Below, in pieces: positions 34,361 through 49,400 of a stretch of 64,000 bases of DNA (the stretch's first letter is position 1; each line of letters starts with the position of its first letter). Made by a program: the position numbers and the translations under genes. Under the pieces are notes generated by a model. It was not told the origin of the DNA, ran no database searches, and was given only the letters and a program-made list of their open reading frames with translations. The stretch comes from Cranoglanis bouderius (Eukaryota; Chordata; Actinopteri; Siluriformes; Cranoglanididae). The DNA lies in the NCBI GenBank assembly GCA_023630585.1, contig CM042541.1:8979501-9043500 (forward strand), given 5' to 3'.

Positions 34361-37300
34361 GGAGGGAGGGAGGGAAGGAGTGAGGAAGGAAGAGAGAGAG
34401 GAATCATTTTGTATTTGAGACAGTCGTGCCAATAAAGGAACAACAAACTGAATTATGAGTTTTAAGATGCCTTCAATGCATTAGTGCACTGTTTTTATAT
34501 GACACTGCAAGTCAAAAAAGAAAAGAAAAACAGCAGCTAACAGAACACGGGTTACAGCACATTTCAGCATGCATTATATCTACTTCTCGAATTATTATCC
34601 GAGATTAAATTAGTGCACCGCCTCATACACAGGTCTAATCACACCTTATACAAGCATCAACAACAAAGTTTTCTTAAATCCTCTTTAAAAACATTTGTGA
34701 GAACCACCAGGTCCTGTTGGTGCCACTGTGCCAATATATGAGTCAAAGACGAGGTGTTTTTTGCATCTAAATAATTTTACAGAAGTTGCATAAATGTTGT
34801 GTAATATCATTCCACTTGTATATTTTGTATAGTTATACTGTTTACAAGTGTGTTTTTGAAAGGAAAAAAAGCATATTAACTGAGAAGGTTCTAAAATGCA
34901 AAGCTGATATTTAGAGTAAGGGGGTAAATTATATAACATAAAACAAAAAAAACCCTAAAAAAAGTTTGGTAATAATTACTTAACTAACTCAGAGATTAAA
35001 TGCTAACCTACAAACTTTCTCACTGACTTACAAAGTTACTATGCAACTTTCTATCTTGACAACTTTTTTCCCCCAATTTTTATTACATTGGTAAACTGAA
35101 AACATACTAAGTACCTAAGCTACTAATTTACTGACTTACTTTCTACTTAACTTACTGATGAACTAACTTAACAAATTTACTAACTAGCTAACTTAAGAAT
35201 TTACTAACCTATGTACTTACTAACATATGAATGCACCAACTTACTAATTTACTTTCATAATTATGAACATGAATACTGAAATATTCATTTACTACTTTAC
35301 TTTACACAATGTGCTAACATAGCAAATTTACTAACCTACAACTAGCAAACTTACAAATTTGAAAAATGTACTAATGTACCAAATTGCTAATTTATTTGCA
35401 TAATTACTAACATACATACTGAATTATTAATTTACTATTATTATTAACTTGATAACTTTCTATCCAACTTACTAAGTTACTAACTTACTTGTATACTTAC
35501 TACGTAACTTCACAATGTGCTAACTTAAATTTACTAACCTACAACTAGCAAACTTAGGAATTTGAAAAACTTATCTTACCCATGCACTAATGTATGAACT
35601 TAATTTATTTGCATAATTACTAACATACATACTAATCTCATTGCATCATGATTAATTTACTAAATTACTCAATAACTTTCTATCCAATTTACGTTACTAA
35701 AACTTACTTGCATGCATACTAACATACTAATTTACCAACTTACTAACTAGCTATTTTAACAATTTACTAACTAGCTAAAATACTGTTACTTACAACTTAT
35801 TAATTTACTTGCAAAGTTATTAACATACTACTTAATTTATTAATGAGCCAACATATTAATTTACAGACATACTGACATTACTTTATTTATTTTTTAAAAT
35901 CCTTTTTTACCTACTGGTTCACTAAATTACTTTATGGCTTATTAAACACATCATTTAAAAAATAAATAACAGAGTCATGTATAATTCAGTTTCCTCTTTA
36001 TCTTTCTTAATTTTTGTCTCAACCACCTCAATGTTTCTCAAGACTAAATTTCCTGAAAGAAACCAGTCCCTGACCTCCTGCTGGCTTCGGCCCTGTCGGC
36101 GGACTGGCTAGCGTCGACGTAGGCCGAGCGGATGGTTTTGTCCATCTCCCAGGCGGACTCGTTCTGACCTGCAGGACTAAAGCCCTCCTCATCTTCCCCC
36201 TCCTCATCCTCATTAGTGCTGTCACTGTAGCTGTCTCTGCGGCTCGGCGACTTCATCAGCATCCTCTCCAGAGCCTGTTCCACGATGCCCATAGAATTCG
36301 GTGTCTCCTCCTGCGGGAGAGACGTCGGTTTCGGGGCAAGTTTTGGCTTTGGTGGAGGTTCCTTACGAGGGGACGGGGTGGCAGTCTGGGGGATGAAGAT
36401 AGAAAAGTTAAACATGATAGAATCCACTGTTAAAAAATGGTATCAATTACCAAATGAGATTCCATCTTTTGCAACTGATGAGGTGAAAAAAGTCTTTGTG
36501 TCTTTTAGGTCACATTTACACCTTGAATGGGCCTCATGCATCAAATTGATTTTATTTGTAAAAATGTTCACAGGAGCATTTATACATAAGAAAACTGTTG
36601 TGTTCATGAACATCCAGTTAGTTAGTTAGTAGTATCCTACTTTTCACTCCTGAGTTTGCGTAAATTCCCATATAGTGAGGAAACTCACTAATTTTAACCT
36701 CGGCTGATCAGCTTCGAATCATGTAATTAACAATCAATTACTGCAACTTCAGATACGGATTTATGCTGTCAAATTTAAATCGCTTATTTATTCAGCAATT
36801 TATTTGCTGCACTTATTTCACTAAAAATATTGTGAAAAGCAGCCATTTCATATTAATGACTTGGAATAAAGCGATTACGACTAGATCATTTGAACAAAAG
36901 TAACTGCACCATATACAAGGAGGAATAGTTAACGTACATCTATTTCAACAGACATGTTGCAGTGGCTGAGCTGCTTTAGCGCAGCTCAGCTTTAGTGCAT
37001 GATTTAGCGCATGCCGCTCTTAGGAGGCGTCACTGTTTTCAGCTCTTTCATGGAGTTCGTGGGCGTAGCTAAATGGCTTGGCTTGGTCATTTACAGCTGA
37101 TTGGCCTTTATTAACAAATGCGAGTATGAATTTTTAGTTGGCTGAAAACACTTACATGCAACTTTAATAAATGAGGCTTACTGAACGTTTTTAATGCAAT
37201 CAAATTTTCACATTCAGACTACCAAAAGTGCATGGATCTGTTCCACATTAGATGTAATTTATTTTAATATTCAATTCAGCGTATAAGGATGCCATTTTGT

Positions 37301-38460
37301 GTACTTGGTTAGAGGAATCCATGTCAGGAAGAACTCCTGTTTCGGGCCTGCACAGCAGCAACGTCACTTCCTGACCTGTCCCTCTTAAAGCTGAGATCAC
37401 CTCCTGAAACACACAGACACCCGTGTTAGATAGAGACTTTGAAATGTTGAGTCAATCCAGCTTGCTAACTAGATAACAGAACAAAGTAGTGAAGTTACTG
37501 TGGTCTGTGGTCATGCCCTGATAGAGGGTGTGTTTTTTACTACCTAGTGGACAAAGTAACTATTTAACCATGCTAAAGTTTTTGAGATTACAACCAAGTG
37601 TGTTAGATAAAACCAGTTTTAACCACCTTTATTAGCATGTTAATTAGCCATCCTGTTAACCAGCTAAGTGTGGAAATGAAATTCTACAATGAAGATACGA
37701 ATAAAAAAGTATGAATAAAAAGTAATAAATGGATAAAAAGTATGACTTTAATAAATAAGAAAATAATCGACTTCGTGGTCATAACAGTAACTCCACTTCT
37801 TCACACCACACTGTTGTTTGCTGGTTAAGAATTCGCAATGTATTCAGGGAAAGTTTTGTTCCAGAATTCGACAGTCATGTTGACTCGATCCCAATCGAAC
37901 ACACTTTATATAATTACGTTTTTGTAACACTCTTAAGATGGTGACAGTATTTAAACCTGGTGGAAATGAGAGAAGAAGGATGTGTTAAATATGGCATGAC
38001 GTACGTGCTGCGTAAGCCCTTTGAGCGGCGTTTGATTGACACGCAGGATGACGTCGCCCACTCGGATTAGACCGCTCTCGGCAGCCGGCTGGCCGGGGAA
38101 CAGCTTCTTGACCCGGACCATGCTGGTACCGAGCGGCTCATCCGGAACGTTCTCCTCACGGCTGAAGCTGAACCCGAGACCAGAGGTGTTCTTCACCAAG
38201 CTCACGTCAAACACGTTATCTACGGGAGGGAGATACACACACGAGGTTTATACATCTGTGTTTGTATGAAAAAGAAGTGGTGACGTTCGACATTCAGAAA
38301 TAAATTCTATGAACATGAATTTGCTTTAAACCTCTGAGACTGAGATAAGCCACACCAAGAAGTAACCATAGGAACAACTGTTTAGAGATAGACTATTGAT
38401 TAATACATTACCTAAATGAAGTGACAGTCAACTTGCTAATTCAGCAAGATACACACAAAG

Positions 38461-38514
<54 letters not shown>

Positions 38515-39685
38515 CCATACACACATTCATACAGTGTACCTGCCGTGATGAAGCTGTACTCTGGCTGTGGTTTTCTCACTACACTCCGAAGTTGAGGTTT
38601 TGTGTCTCGGACCATTGAAGTGCCCTGAGGGGTGAGAGGAGCGTGAACTCGTTCCTCTGGGAGCTGTCCTCTCTCCAACAACAGATGGACCACCTGGGGA
38701 AGAAAAAAGACAGAGAGAGAGGGAGAGAGAGAGAGAGAGAGTAAGCAAGTACAAGTAATAGCGAATAGTCTAATCTACGTCTTTGCAGCATTAAAAGAGT
38801 GACAACTTGCTAAAACATTACAGAAACTGTGCAATATTTATGCAACAGTAAACAGGAATATTCAGGTTCAGTATCACTGCGTTCATTATTATCCATAACA
38901 AAGCAAATATTACACTACATTAATCTTATTTTATCAGGTTTAACCTCTCAATACACTTCTTACAATTAAATCTCGACGCTTCCAATATGGTGGACAGACA
39001 GATACATCACTTTATACCACAGCAAAGCTGAATGCTCGAATCTGATTGGTCAGAAGGTGTGCATTATTTTTCAAATAACAGCACAGCTAGTTCTGGCTGT
39101 AACATGAACGATAGGTTAATATTAATGCACTCGCTTTAATAAGTCATTGTTTCTATAGCAACAGCTCATACACAGGGACTTGTACGTATGGCGGAGGCTC
39201 CACATAATCCAAGACAAATAATAGACGGATTTAGAAAAGTGTCATTTAACAAAGTAATTCTTATAATCATTGATGTGTTGAATGTTTTTTGTTAGAAGTC
39301 ATTTATTTAACATTTATGGAAGTGTGTGTGTGTGGTGAGGGAATGACTGTTTATCTCAGCTATAACGTAGGTGAAAACACTAACTTGTCTCTCGGATGTT
39401 CTACAACTTTAACTCTAACTATAAACCCATTAAAATGAGCGACGTGTTGTTCATTAATACACTGAATATTGTAATCGTTGGCAAATCACTATGGTATAAG
39501 CAGAATAACACACTAACAACACACTATATTACACATTATTTTCGGATAACAGCACGTAGCTAGTGAAAGCAGCTGATTCTATAGCGTTCCTTACCTGTCC
39601 CGTGTCTCTCAGAGCTTCCACCGCCTGCTTATGAGTGGATCCTTCCAGACTTTTCCCATTCACAGCCACCACACGGTCTCCTGAA

Positions 39686-39763
<78 letters not shown>

Positions 39764-42378
39764 CTCACGCTTTTACTCAGTATCTCATTTTTTTGTCAGT
39801 TTTTCACAATCACAATCAAACTTAAAACATTTCTTTTAAAATTCTGTTTGAATATATTAAAATCAATCTGCAAACACAATATCACAGTCTTACATGTTTT
39901 AATATATAGCAAGGCATTTTACAACCACAGTGCTATATTTGTGAAAAAAAGTATTTTTCCTGTCCATATAAAGAATTCCTTGTATGTTTATGATGGGGGG
40001 GAAAAAAAAAGAGGACCACCTGCTACGGAGCAAAAGTAAGATGTGGAAAAAAAAACATGGAGTGCAATCGCAATTACTTTAAATACTAATTCGGAACGTA
40101 ATTCTTTACCTTTCTTGATCCTCCCATCCAGCTCGGCTGCACCTTTAGGGGTGATCCCTTTGACGTAGATCCCGCCGTGCCTCACCGACGTATTGGAGCC
40201 GCCCTGCGTCACGCAACACAGCCGTTAACACACTTCTAATACGTCATACACTCCAATCTAGTCTAGGTGGGTTTTGCTAGCCAGGGTTTCTGATACAGGG
40301 TCTGATTGGATTTGAGCTGTTTCTACTGGGCAGCTGTTATAATGGGGCTTAATACACATTACACATTAAACCAAGTGGTGTATTTAAAAATAATGTGATT
40401 ATATAGATTCAATCATTATGTGGATCAAGCTCTAAGGTAATGCCAAGTAAAACCAGCTCATTTATTTGTTTGTGAATAAGGTAGGATCTTTATTGCTCTC
40501 AGACTGAACAGTACATCATGATTACTATCAGGACTGATTTGGATTGAAGGGTAATGCAAAGCACGGAAAAACCACTCCAGGACAGAAATCACGCTGCAGC
40601 AAGCTGCGACAGTGAACTTCTAATGCAAACCAACACCATTACCACTTAGCATCACCAATACAAATACCTTTTTAAAAAAATAATAATGTAGTGTAAACTG
40701 TCAGACATAGGCTGTGATGCTGCTTCAGGATAAACACCTTCACATTTCAGGTTCAATCCTTATTCAACACACCCGATAATCAAGAGCTGATAAAAGAACC
40801 ACATCCCAAATGCTAATGTCGGACAGACGAGTTCTTGGTAGAATTTACTCTTTTTATAGGGAAAAAAAGGCGAATAATACTTAGAAAGTGTTGCTTAATA
40901 TGAAAAAGACGACTTAGTAAAAAGGATGAAGATGGATGTGTTGTAGTTTCATGCTTTTTTGCTAGCTAATCAAATAATTAGTGGTTCAACTGTCTCATTT
41001 CTACATTCCTCAGAGTCATTAGCTAGCCTGTGCTCTAAGGTCCAAATTTCCCAGTTGCCTAGCAACAGGGTGACTTTAAAACAGACACAAGTTAGCTGTC
41101 AGTGCTAGTGTCTTTACCATGTTATTACTGTGTAATTTTAGTCACACTATAACTTTTCTTAGTAAATCAACACCACATCTGTGGGAAATGTTGATGTTCT
41201 TGACAAGTTTGTCTAGTTTCCACTGTTACGCTGTGTTTTTATTGTTCATATAAACGTAAATATCATGCCTCAGTCATTAGCCAGCTTATGCTCTGTGTCC
41301 ATATTTCCTTTAAACAACACATCAGTTAGCTGTTAGTTTGCTAGTGTAATTATCATGCAGTTACTGTGTAATTTTAGTCATATGGTATATTTTCTTAGTA
41401 ATTTAACAGCACATCTGACGCAAATGTTGATATTCTTGACAACTATGTCTAGTGCCTCAGTCATTAGCCAGCTTATGCTTGGCGTTCATGTTTCCCTGTT
41501 GCTTAGCAACAGCATTCTCACCACTTTAAACGAGCATATTGTGTGTTCACCTGCACATTTTCTAATGTTGAAAGCACAAATTCAGGAGTAATACATGGAT
41601 CCATAATAGCATTTGGGGGAAAAAATAGTCTTGTTAGAACCAAATCAGTGAGTTGTAGTGTTTAGGACATTTCTCAAAATGGCTGAAAGCACGAGTGAGA
41701 TGTGAATTTTGTTGTTTAGGATAAAATCAGAGCCTGAATATTAAAGCCAGGTGTGTTAAATAAGAGTTGGAGGTAAATGTTAAGGATCTGATTTGCCCAG
41801 TCGTACTGCTACGGGGTTTGTAACGTTTCAATTTTACCGATTTATCCTGCATGCAAAATGCCAAGAGCGTCACTACTTTCCCCAAAACTGAAGCCAAGCG
41901 AGGAGCTTCAAAAAAAGCAGCACGGGCTATGGAGGAGGGGAAACACAGCAAAGACACACACACACACACAATAATAATAAGTAAACAAAAAAGGGGAAAC
42001 AAGGAAGAAATAAAGAGAGAGTGAAAACCTTTCCGAACAGTACCGTGACACTAATGCCCAGACTGCTGTCTATTTTGGACAGCTCAACGTCATATAGCTC
42101 TCCGGGCTGGAGACTATTGACTGCTGGGCCATTACCACTTAATCCGTCCATGACGGAGACGTCCTGCAAACAGAGAAGAGCTGCGTAAATACACACACGT
42201 AAGGCCACAGCCTGGGGGAGGGCATGCAGGGGTCGAGAGAGGTCAGAGGTTACAAGGTTTAGGGTGTCAAGCTTTGTGCAGGTCAGCATCATGCATTTAC
42301 AGATTGCATCAAAATGCAATTCAAGGTGAAAACAGACAGCCACAAGTCACAGAGGTGGAATTTTTCTGGAAATACCAG

Positions 42379-42414
<36 letters not shown>

Positions 42415-44176
42415 TTACAAGAGTTTAAATTACCAGTACACTTTTCTTCATAGGTATATATGGAACAGTTTGGCCACATAGCACAGTTTCAATTAATTAA
42501 CCAAGGCGTGTTTGGCATCGGATGATTTGCTTCGCATTTAAAAACAAACATACAAATTTAGGCCACGCCTCCTACCAGAATATGATTGCTGGTGTGGAAT
42601 GAGTAAACTGACAAAAAGTCATTCAACTATTTTTTTTTTTTTTTTTTTTTTTACCTCTGCGACATTCATTTTTTCCCCTTTTCCATTTTTTCCCTATTAT
42701 CATCTTACAGTAATTTTAGTGTTTTTTCTTCTGATGAACATTTTCATATTCCAGACAATCATTTTCCATATTTCCCATTTGATAATTGATTTCACGATAC
42801 ACTATTCTGAGATATCACATCATATCATTGGTATGGTGATGTATTTTTTAAAAATTTTTAATAATTACAAATTAAATGGATGCAATAAAAAAAAAAAACC
42901 TGTAATCTTCTTTGTGATACACATCGTACATTGTAGACCTGTCCTCAAGCATTGTGATATGATATTTTTGTCATATTGCCCAGACCTAGCTACAGGGTAT
43001 TTATTTATTGTAAAATAAAATATAAAAAAATACTAAGGCTGACTAACTAAATGATACTGACAGTATAACCGAGTTCTACTGTCTTAGTACTTATCTTTTT
43101 ACCTGCAATAGCTACTTTAGAATTTGTACCTTACATTTACTCCATTAAAACCGAGAACAGGAAGGATCGTAAAAATAAAGAACGCAAGCAAAGTAAAAAT
43201 ATTTTCTAGAATTAGATGAACTAATAAACACGTCCATTTCATTTCCTCAGACTCATCCTTCACAAGTTATCGAGCATTTATTGAAAATATGAAATACAAA
43301 ATACGAAATACAAATACACAAGATATTAAAAAATCATCTTTCAACAACAAACAGTAAATAATTCGCACTAAGCTCTAAAACAAATCAAATCACCATGATC
43401 TCGGACACTACCTTCATAGACTTTTGCTTGTCCTGGTTACTCGAGTGTGTGTCCTCGTCCATGTCCGAGTCACCTCTGTCCGAGATCTCCGGCTCTTTCT
43501 GTGCTTCAGGGGCTTTGGACTTCCTGGTTTTGGGGGGCAGCGCTGGAGGGGTGGGGTCAGCCCCGCTTTCATCTTTCTGGTGCATGCCATTGAGTTCTGT
43601 CTGTGGGAAGTTTCCTGCTACGTTCTTACCGAAGAAGGGAGGGGAGGTCTGAGCCAGATCTTCGGAGGAAGAATCCACGTCTACTTCCTGTCTCGACTGG
43701 TCTTTGTAGTGGGAGAGATCTGAAGGAGAGTCTATGAGACAGATGGGTTTCATGTTCAGATCAGAAAACCAGCATCATGTCTAAACCTGCCATGGACTTT
43801 ATGATCGCATAACCAACCGATCTAAAAAAAAAAAAAAAGCGCTATAAAGCATCGATACTGGCCTCAAATTTCTTTTTTTTAAAGGGTAGTATGATAAAAC
43901 CTGGTGTTCCACAAGGCTCTATCTTAACATCCATACGCTTTTCCCTGTATATGCACCTATTTCGGCACATCATCTGGAAGAATAACGTTAAAAAATGAAT
44001 TTTTGTCTGGGGAGGTTATGAAGTAAGGTGATACCTGCAAAGAGTCGCTCTTTGGGCTGTGACACCAGCAGTGTGACATCATCTGGACAACTCTGCAAGA
44101 TCTCCACGGTTTCCTCATGAGAAAGACCATCAACGCCGATATTGTTCACTTTGAGCAGCCGGTCACCTACAACCAC

Positions 44177-44256
<80 letters not shown>

Positions 44257-44812
44257 AAAAACGCCACTTAAATTGTTAGCAGAGTTTTTCAATGAATATT
44301 CCACATCAGATTTTTTTTTAACTTAACTTGTATGAAATTAGCATGTTATAGCAGCTATCTCCACTAACTTCTTCTTGAGGTCAAAGCTGGTATTGCATGC
44401 TAAGTTAGACAATTCTTTCAGATTATTTTTAATGCAAAGCCCTTTTGGCAACAGTGAGGAAAATTGTAATTCAGATACTAAAGAGGAAAAAACTAAGTGG
44501 AATTTGTTTTGTTTTTTTCCCCTCCACCTTTAGTTTCAGAGATTTCGGACTTCAGAGCACATCAAATGTGTGTTTAGCAGCTTGTACAGCTTGTGATGTT
44601 TGTATGCACTCAGACTACAGTGATGTGTATAGACATGAAACATATATAGAAGTACAGTGATCTGATATTTCGTATCGTCTTCTCCTGAACAGATCCACAC
44701 CTGGTTTCAGGCGTCCATCGACGTCAGCAGGTCCCCCTGGAGTGATGGAGCTGACGATGGTGCCCAGATCCATTCGGCCTGCATTCTCTCCTCCACTGAT
44801 CTGAAAGCCTGG

Positions 44813-44851
<39 letters not shown>

Positions 44852-45380
44852 CTGTCACATCTCCACGGTTGTATTCTCTCATTATGCAAAATTTGCCCGT
44901 GCACATATGCCACAGCAGAAAAAAAAGAAAGCTTATTTATTTTGCTCATGGAAAATTCAATGTCTGGATAAAGACGACAGTGGGTCCATGATAGCTAGAG
45001 GACATCATCTTTGATAAGTAAAACAGCTATTACTTAGCACTGACAGCCACAGAGGCCATGGCTTCTTCACTAGATCTCACAGACACAGGGCCACACCTCC
45101 TTCACTAGAACTGGCAGACACAGGCCACACCTCCTTCACTGTGATTGACAGACACAGAAGCCACACCTCCTTCACTGTGACAGGTATAGAGGCCATATCT
45201 CCTTCAATGAGACTGACATAGAGGCCACACCTTCTTCACTGTGACTGACAGAAACCAAGGCCATGCATCCTACACAACAACTGACAGGTACAGGAGCCAC
45301 GCCTCCTTCCATCCTAGAGTCAGTATACATTATTCATGTTTTATATCACCTTCCCATTTATTCCTGTGTGTGCGAGTGTG

Positions 45381-45428
<48 letters not shown>

Positions 45429-45605
45429 AAAAAAAAAAGAAAAGAAAAAAACCCACCCAGGCCATACTTCACATCTTTCTTCAGACTGATGCTTTTAATT
45501 TCACGCTCAGGGGAAGGCAACATCTCCAACTTTTTCTTCAGCGAATCTGTAGAGAGAAAAAAAATGTTTCACAAAATATCAAACACACAAAAAACAAAAA
45601 CAGAA

Positions 45606-45668
<63 letters not shown>

Positions 45669-46352
45669 TTTAGACTAGATTAAATTAGAAGCAGGTAGAG
45701 AACATGGAAAAACTTTTATTGGGATGTATTACAGCAGTGGGCATGTAGGGGACAAGTTACATCCTCATAAAACAGAAATACAAACACACACACACACACA
45801 CACACACATACACTCAGTGATGGATTTCATAGCCATATTTAGATGCATATGAGTGTGGCGTTGAATCTTACCAGTAATTCCTATGGATGAGACCGGGGTC
45901 GAGGATAAATCAGAGCCATGCATGCTAACACCTGAAAACACACACACACACACACACGCACAGAGAGAGAACTTTAGGAACACATTTCCTTTCACGTTTC
46001 TAATTATAGAATATATAACGATATACAATAACAGTGCCAGTTATAAAAGGTTGCTAATCTACACGTTATTTAACCAAATATTTCAGACTGCTGACCTTCG
46101 ACATACGGCGCTGCACTCTCCTCATAGGACGACGTGTCTGAGTCCTTCTTTAGGTTTTTTGGGCTCCAGCTCGGACCGTCAGCACGGCCCATGGACCTCA
46201 AGGCACTGCGTGAAAGGACGACAAGAAGAGAGAGGTTTAAAAAAAAATAAATAAAGTTTTCCTATTCCGTTTCATTTTTTCATTCATGATTTATAAATCG
46301 TGAGATGAAAATCAATAATTATTAATGATATTAATAATTTACATGTAATAAC

Positions 46353-46406
<54 letters not shown>

Positions 46407-46414
46407 TACACATA

Positions 46415-46449
<35 letters not shown>

Positions 46450-49400
46450 GTTATTACATAAAATTTAAAAGTAAGGTACAAAATGAATAATAATATTTTC
46501 ATTATTATTGTTGTCCCATTTTTTAAATTATTATTGTTATTATTGTCCCCACCTCTCCTGCTGTCCGTGAACAGCGATGGAGTCGGTATCGGAGCTAGCG
46601 CGCTGGTGTACGGAGGTGAACGGCACCCCCCGGTGCTCGGGAGACTCGGGCAGCTCGCACAGGTTGTGATGAGAGCGGCTCTTCATCCTGGAGCTGGGGT
46701 TTGTGCTGAAGGCGGGAAAAGCTCGTTCCTCTGAGCTTGACATCCTCTTCAGGCTGTCTGGGTTGGAGCGGGTGCTCATTGTAGCACTAGCTGCTAGGCT
46801 GGCTAAGCTAACAGCCCTGCCCAGGCTTTCAGGACCCACAGGGTACTGCAGCATGCTCATAGGAGAGTTTTCTATGAGGAGGAAAAGGAAAAAAAAAAGG
46901 AATTCATGCTTTGCAAGTTTTTGAACATTTCTCTTGCTGCATGCTGCCATTTTGAGAAGCTAGAGCTCTAGTTACACCAGTATGGCAAGGGAAAGAGGAA
47001 AATAAAATTCAATCTAGTTTTAACTTTTGTAAGGATGAGTTAATGCGGGGATGAGTGATGGTGTTGGTACCGAGTTCCTGCTGCTCCTGGTTGCTCTGCC
47101 GTGTTTTCATCTGCTGGTGGAATTTGTACTGCTCTAAGCACAGCTGGAGCAGATATTGACACGTCTTCTGACTGTCTGTCTGGAACATGTGTTTGATCCC
47201 ATCTGATGAGTTCTGCAGACAAATCTTCTTTTTCTGGAACACACACACACAAACAATATTACATAATCTACAGGTTTCTGTATAATGTGTCTGATTTGTG
47301 TTGTTCAGCAGCCGACCGAATAACTGGGAGTTATTAACGCTCATGTTGGCTCTCGCTGGCTATTTGTGTACAATTACTGAATGCCAATATCCTTTCTTTC
47401 TTTCCTTCTTTCTTTCTTATCCCTTTTTCTCTCATTCTTTCGTAGCTTTCACTCTTTCTTTCTTTTTATAAATTCATTCTTTCATCAATTTTTTCTTTCC
47501 CTTTCAGTAATTCCTTAATTCATTCTTTTTCTTTCGTTCTTTCTTTCAGCAGTTGTGAGTTCAGGACCATGTAACATATATGACGATGTAATATGTATGA
47601 TATATGTTTATATGTTGTGTGCAACATGCAGCTCTTACGGTGAAGGAGCTCTTCTTGGTCTCTCTCCAGGGGAACCTCAGCGCCGGCGTTCGGTTTCCGT
47701 TCAACACCTCGAAGATCTGGATGCCTTTGGAGCAGACGCCCATCTGGATTCCTGTTTGAGATTTTTTCTCCGGAAACACACGGTGGAAGTGAACGCCATA
47801 CTCAGTCAGCCGCTGACTCACCTACAGCACCCAGACAAACGCCCATCACATCTCATCACATCTCATCCAATTCCAACACATCACACCTCATCCCATACCA
47901 TCTCATCTTATCCCATCTCATCCAATTCCAACACATCACACCTCATCCCATACCATCTCATCCCATTCCAACATCACACCTCATCTCATCCCATCTCATC
48001 CCATTCAAACACATCCCATCTCATCTCACCTCATCCCATCACACCTCATCTCATCCCATCCCATCAGATCTTATCCCATCTCATCTCACCTCATCCCATC
48101 AGATCTCATCCCATCTCATCTCACCTCATCTCATTTTATCCCATCTCATCCCATTCCAACACATCCCATCTCATCTCACCTCATCCCATCAGATCTTATC
48201 CCATCCCATCTCATCCCATTCCAACAAATCACACCTCATCTCATCCCATCTCATCACACCTCATCCCATTTTATCCCATCTCATCTCACCTTATCCCATC
48301 TCATCTCATCCCATGCCATCTAATTCCATCCCATCAAATCCCACCACATCCCATTCCATCACATCGCATCTCATCCCATCCCACGAGATCATCCCGGCCT
48401 TAAACTTAGAAATAACTAACACCAGAACATGGACCTTAAAAAATGAGCAATTAATAATAAATTGATTAAACATAATGATGTAGTGTTGCTCAGAGCCTCA
48501 ATGTTCACTCCAATCATACAGAAAGCATAGACAGAACGATGAGGGTGTGTGTATTCGCACAGCCACAAGAGGGTGCTCTAAATCTAATGCCTCTTTAACA
48601 CATGACCGCAAACTGGATTGAAACTCTCTATTTTCTAATTTCTATAGACCAAAACATTTCACTATAATCCATAAAATACATTTATATACATGTTCAAAAT
48701 ATGTTGGGTGATGCAACAAAAATATCATATCATATGAAGACATTAATAATTTTATTTAATGTCTAGAAAATAGAAAATAGATGATTTAACACTGAAAAGG
48801 AAGGGGAAATCTATAAAAATATGTATATTTTATGTAAACTTTTACAAAACTAACATCTAAGCAGCTGTTTTCAGTCAGAGTTTCTAACTTATTTAAAAAA
48901 TAATAAAGATATTGTGGTATTGACTGACTTTTGGAGATAAACGTGTAATTTATATTCTCATGTATATGTTTTTCTTTTAACACCGATTTTTTAAAAGTCT
49001 TTAATCCAGAAGAAGTGAACATACGGTGATAAAGACTAAGTGCTCTTTACACTCTCAGACTGCTGATCCGTGCTTCTAGTAGGAAGAAAAAAAAAAACTA
49101 AAAAAAAAAAAAAAAAGACAGACAACCACAACGTTGTGTTCTTCCCGATTCACTGGCGCACAGAAATCCGGCTGATCCAAATGTTCTGCCTAAAAAAATA
49201 CACGCAAAGCCCAAACTGGCCCAAATGGAAAGATTTGGGTTTTCAAATCATTAAAACTCTCACGGAAGCTCAGATTGAACTCGATCGGATCTAAGAAAAA
49301 AAAAAAGTGCGTCAGCACAATTCCTTACTAACCGCAACTTATTTTATGTGCCACATTATGTACAAAAGAAACGCTGCACTTCCTGGATTAAGAGTTGCAT

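Larger units (their letters stand above)
34145..36385 (-). other. ptpn13: ptpn13 linker between PDZ3 and PDZ4
   Basis: Exons 36385-36075 and 34295-34145 encode a basic, then acidic, then Pro-rich linker: KEPPPKPKLAPKPTSLPQEE, KSPSRRDSYSDSTNEDEEGE and PPPSSPLLSSPAPPEAGIL. The KSPSRRDSYSDS core matches my memory of human PTPN13 and stands out in an otherwise fast-changing linker. Confidence 0.8.
38540..42163 (-). other. ptpn13: ptpn13 PDZ2 exons
   Basis: Four exons (42163-42044, 40203-40110, 39680-39595, 38693-38540) encode PDZ2, the domain that in mammals binds Fas, RIL and APC tails. Features: LGISVTGGSNTSVRHGGIYV (an SLGIS loop in place of GLGF), KGAAELDGRIKKGDRVVAVN, GSTHKQAVEAL and VVHLLLERGQ. 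As in PDZ1, an intron falls in phase 1 at the Gly-Asp junction. Confidence 0.9.
44035..45546 (-). other. ptpn13: ptpn13 PDZ1 exons
   Basis: Three exons (45546-45457, 44808-44701, 44166-44035) encode PDZ1. Carboxylate-binding loop YGLGFQISGG; middle GTIVSSITPGGPADVDGRLK; end GDRLLKVNNIGVDGLSHEET. The His at the start of helix B predicts class I ligands (S/T-x-hydrophobic-COOH). An intron splits it in phase 1 at the Gly-Asp of PGDR. Confidence 0.9.

Noticed and set aside
47555..48403. Long open frame of 282 codons on the + strand
   Set aside because: It is created by the CATCC/CATCT tandem tract and by antisense of the ptpn13 exon 47639-47821; the protein would be mostly a Ser/His/Pro repeat.
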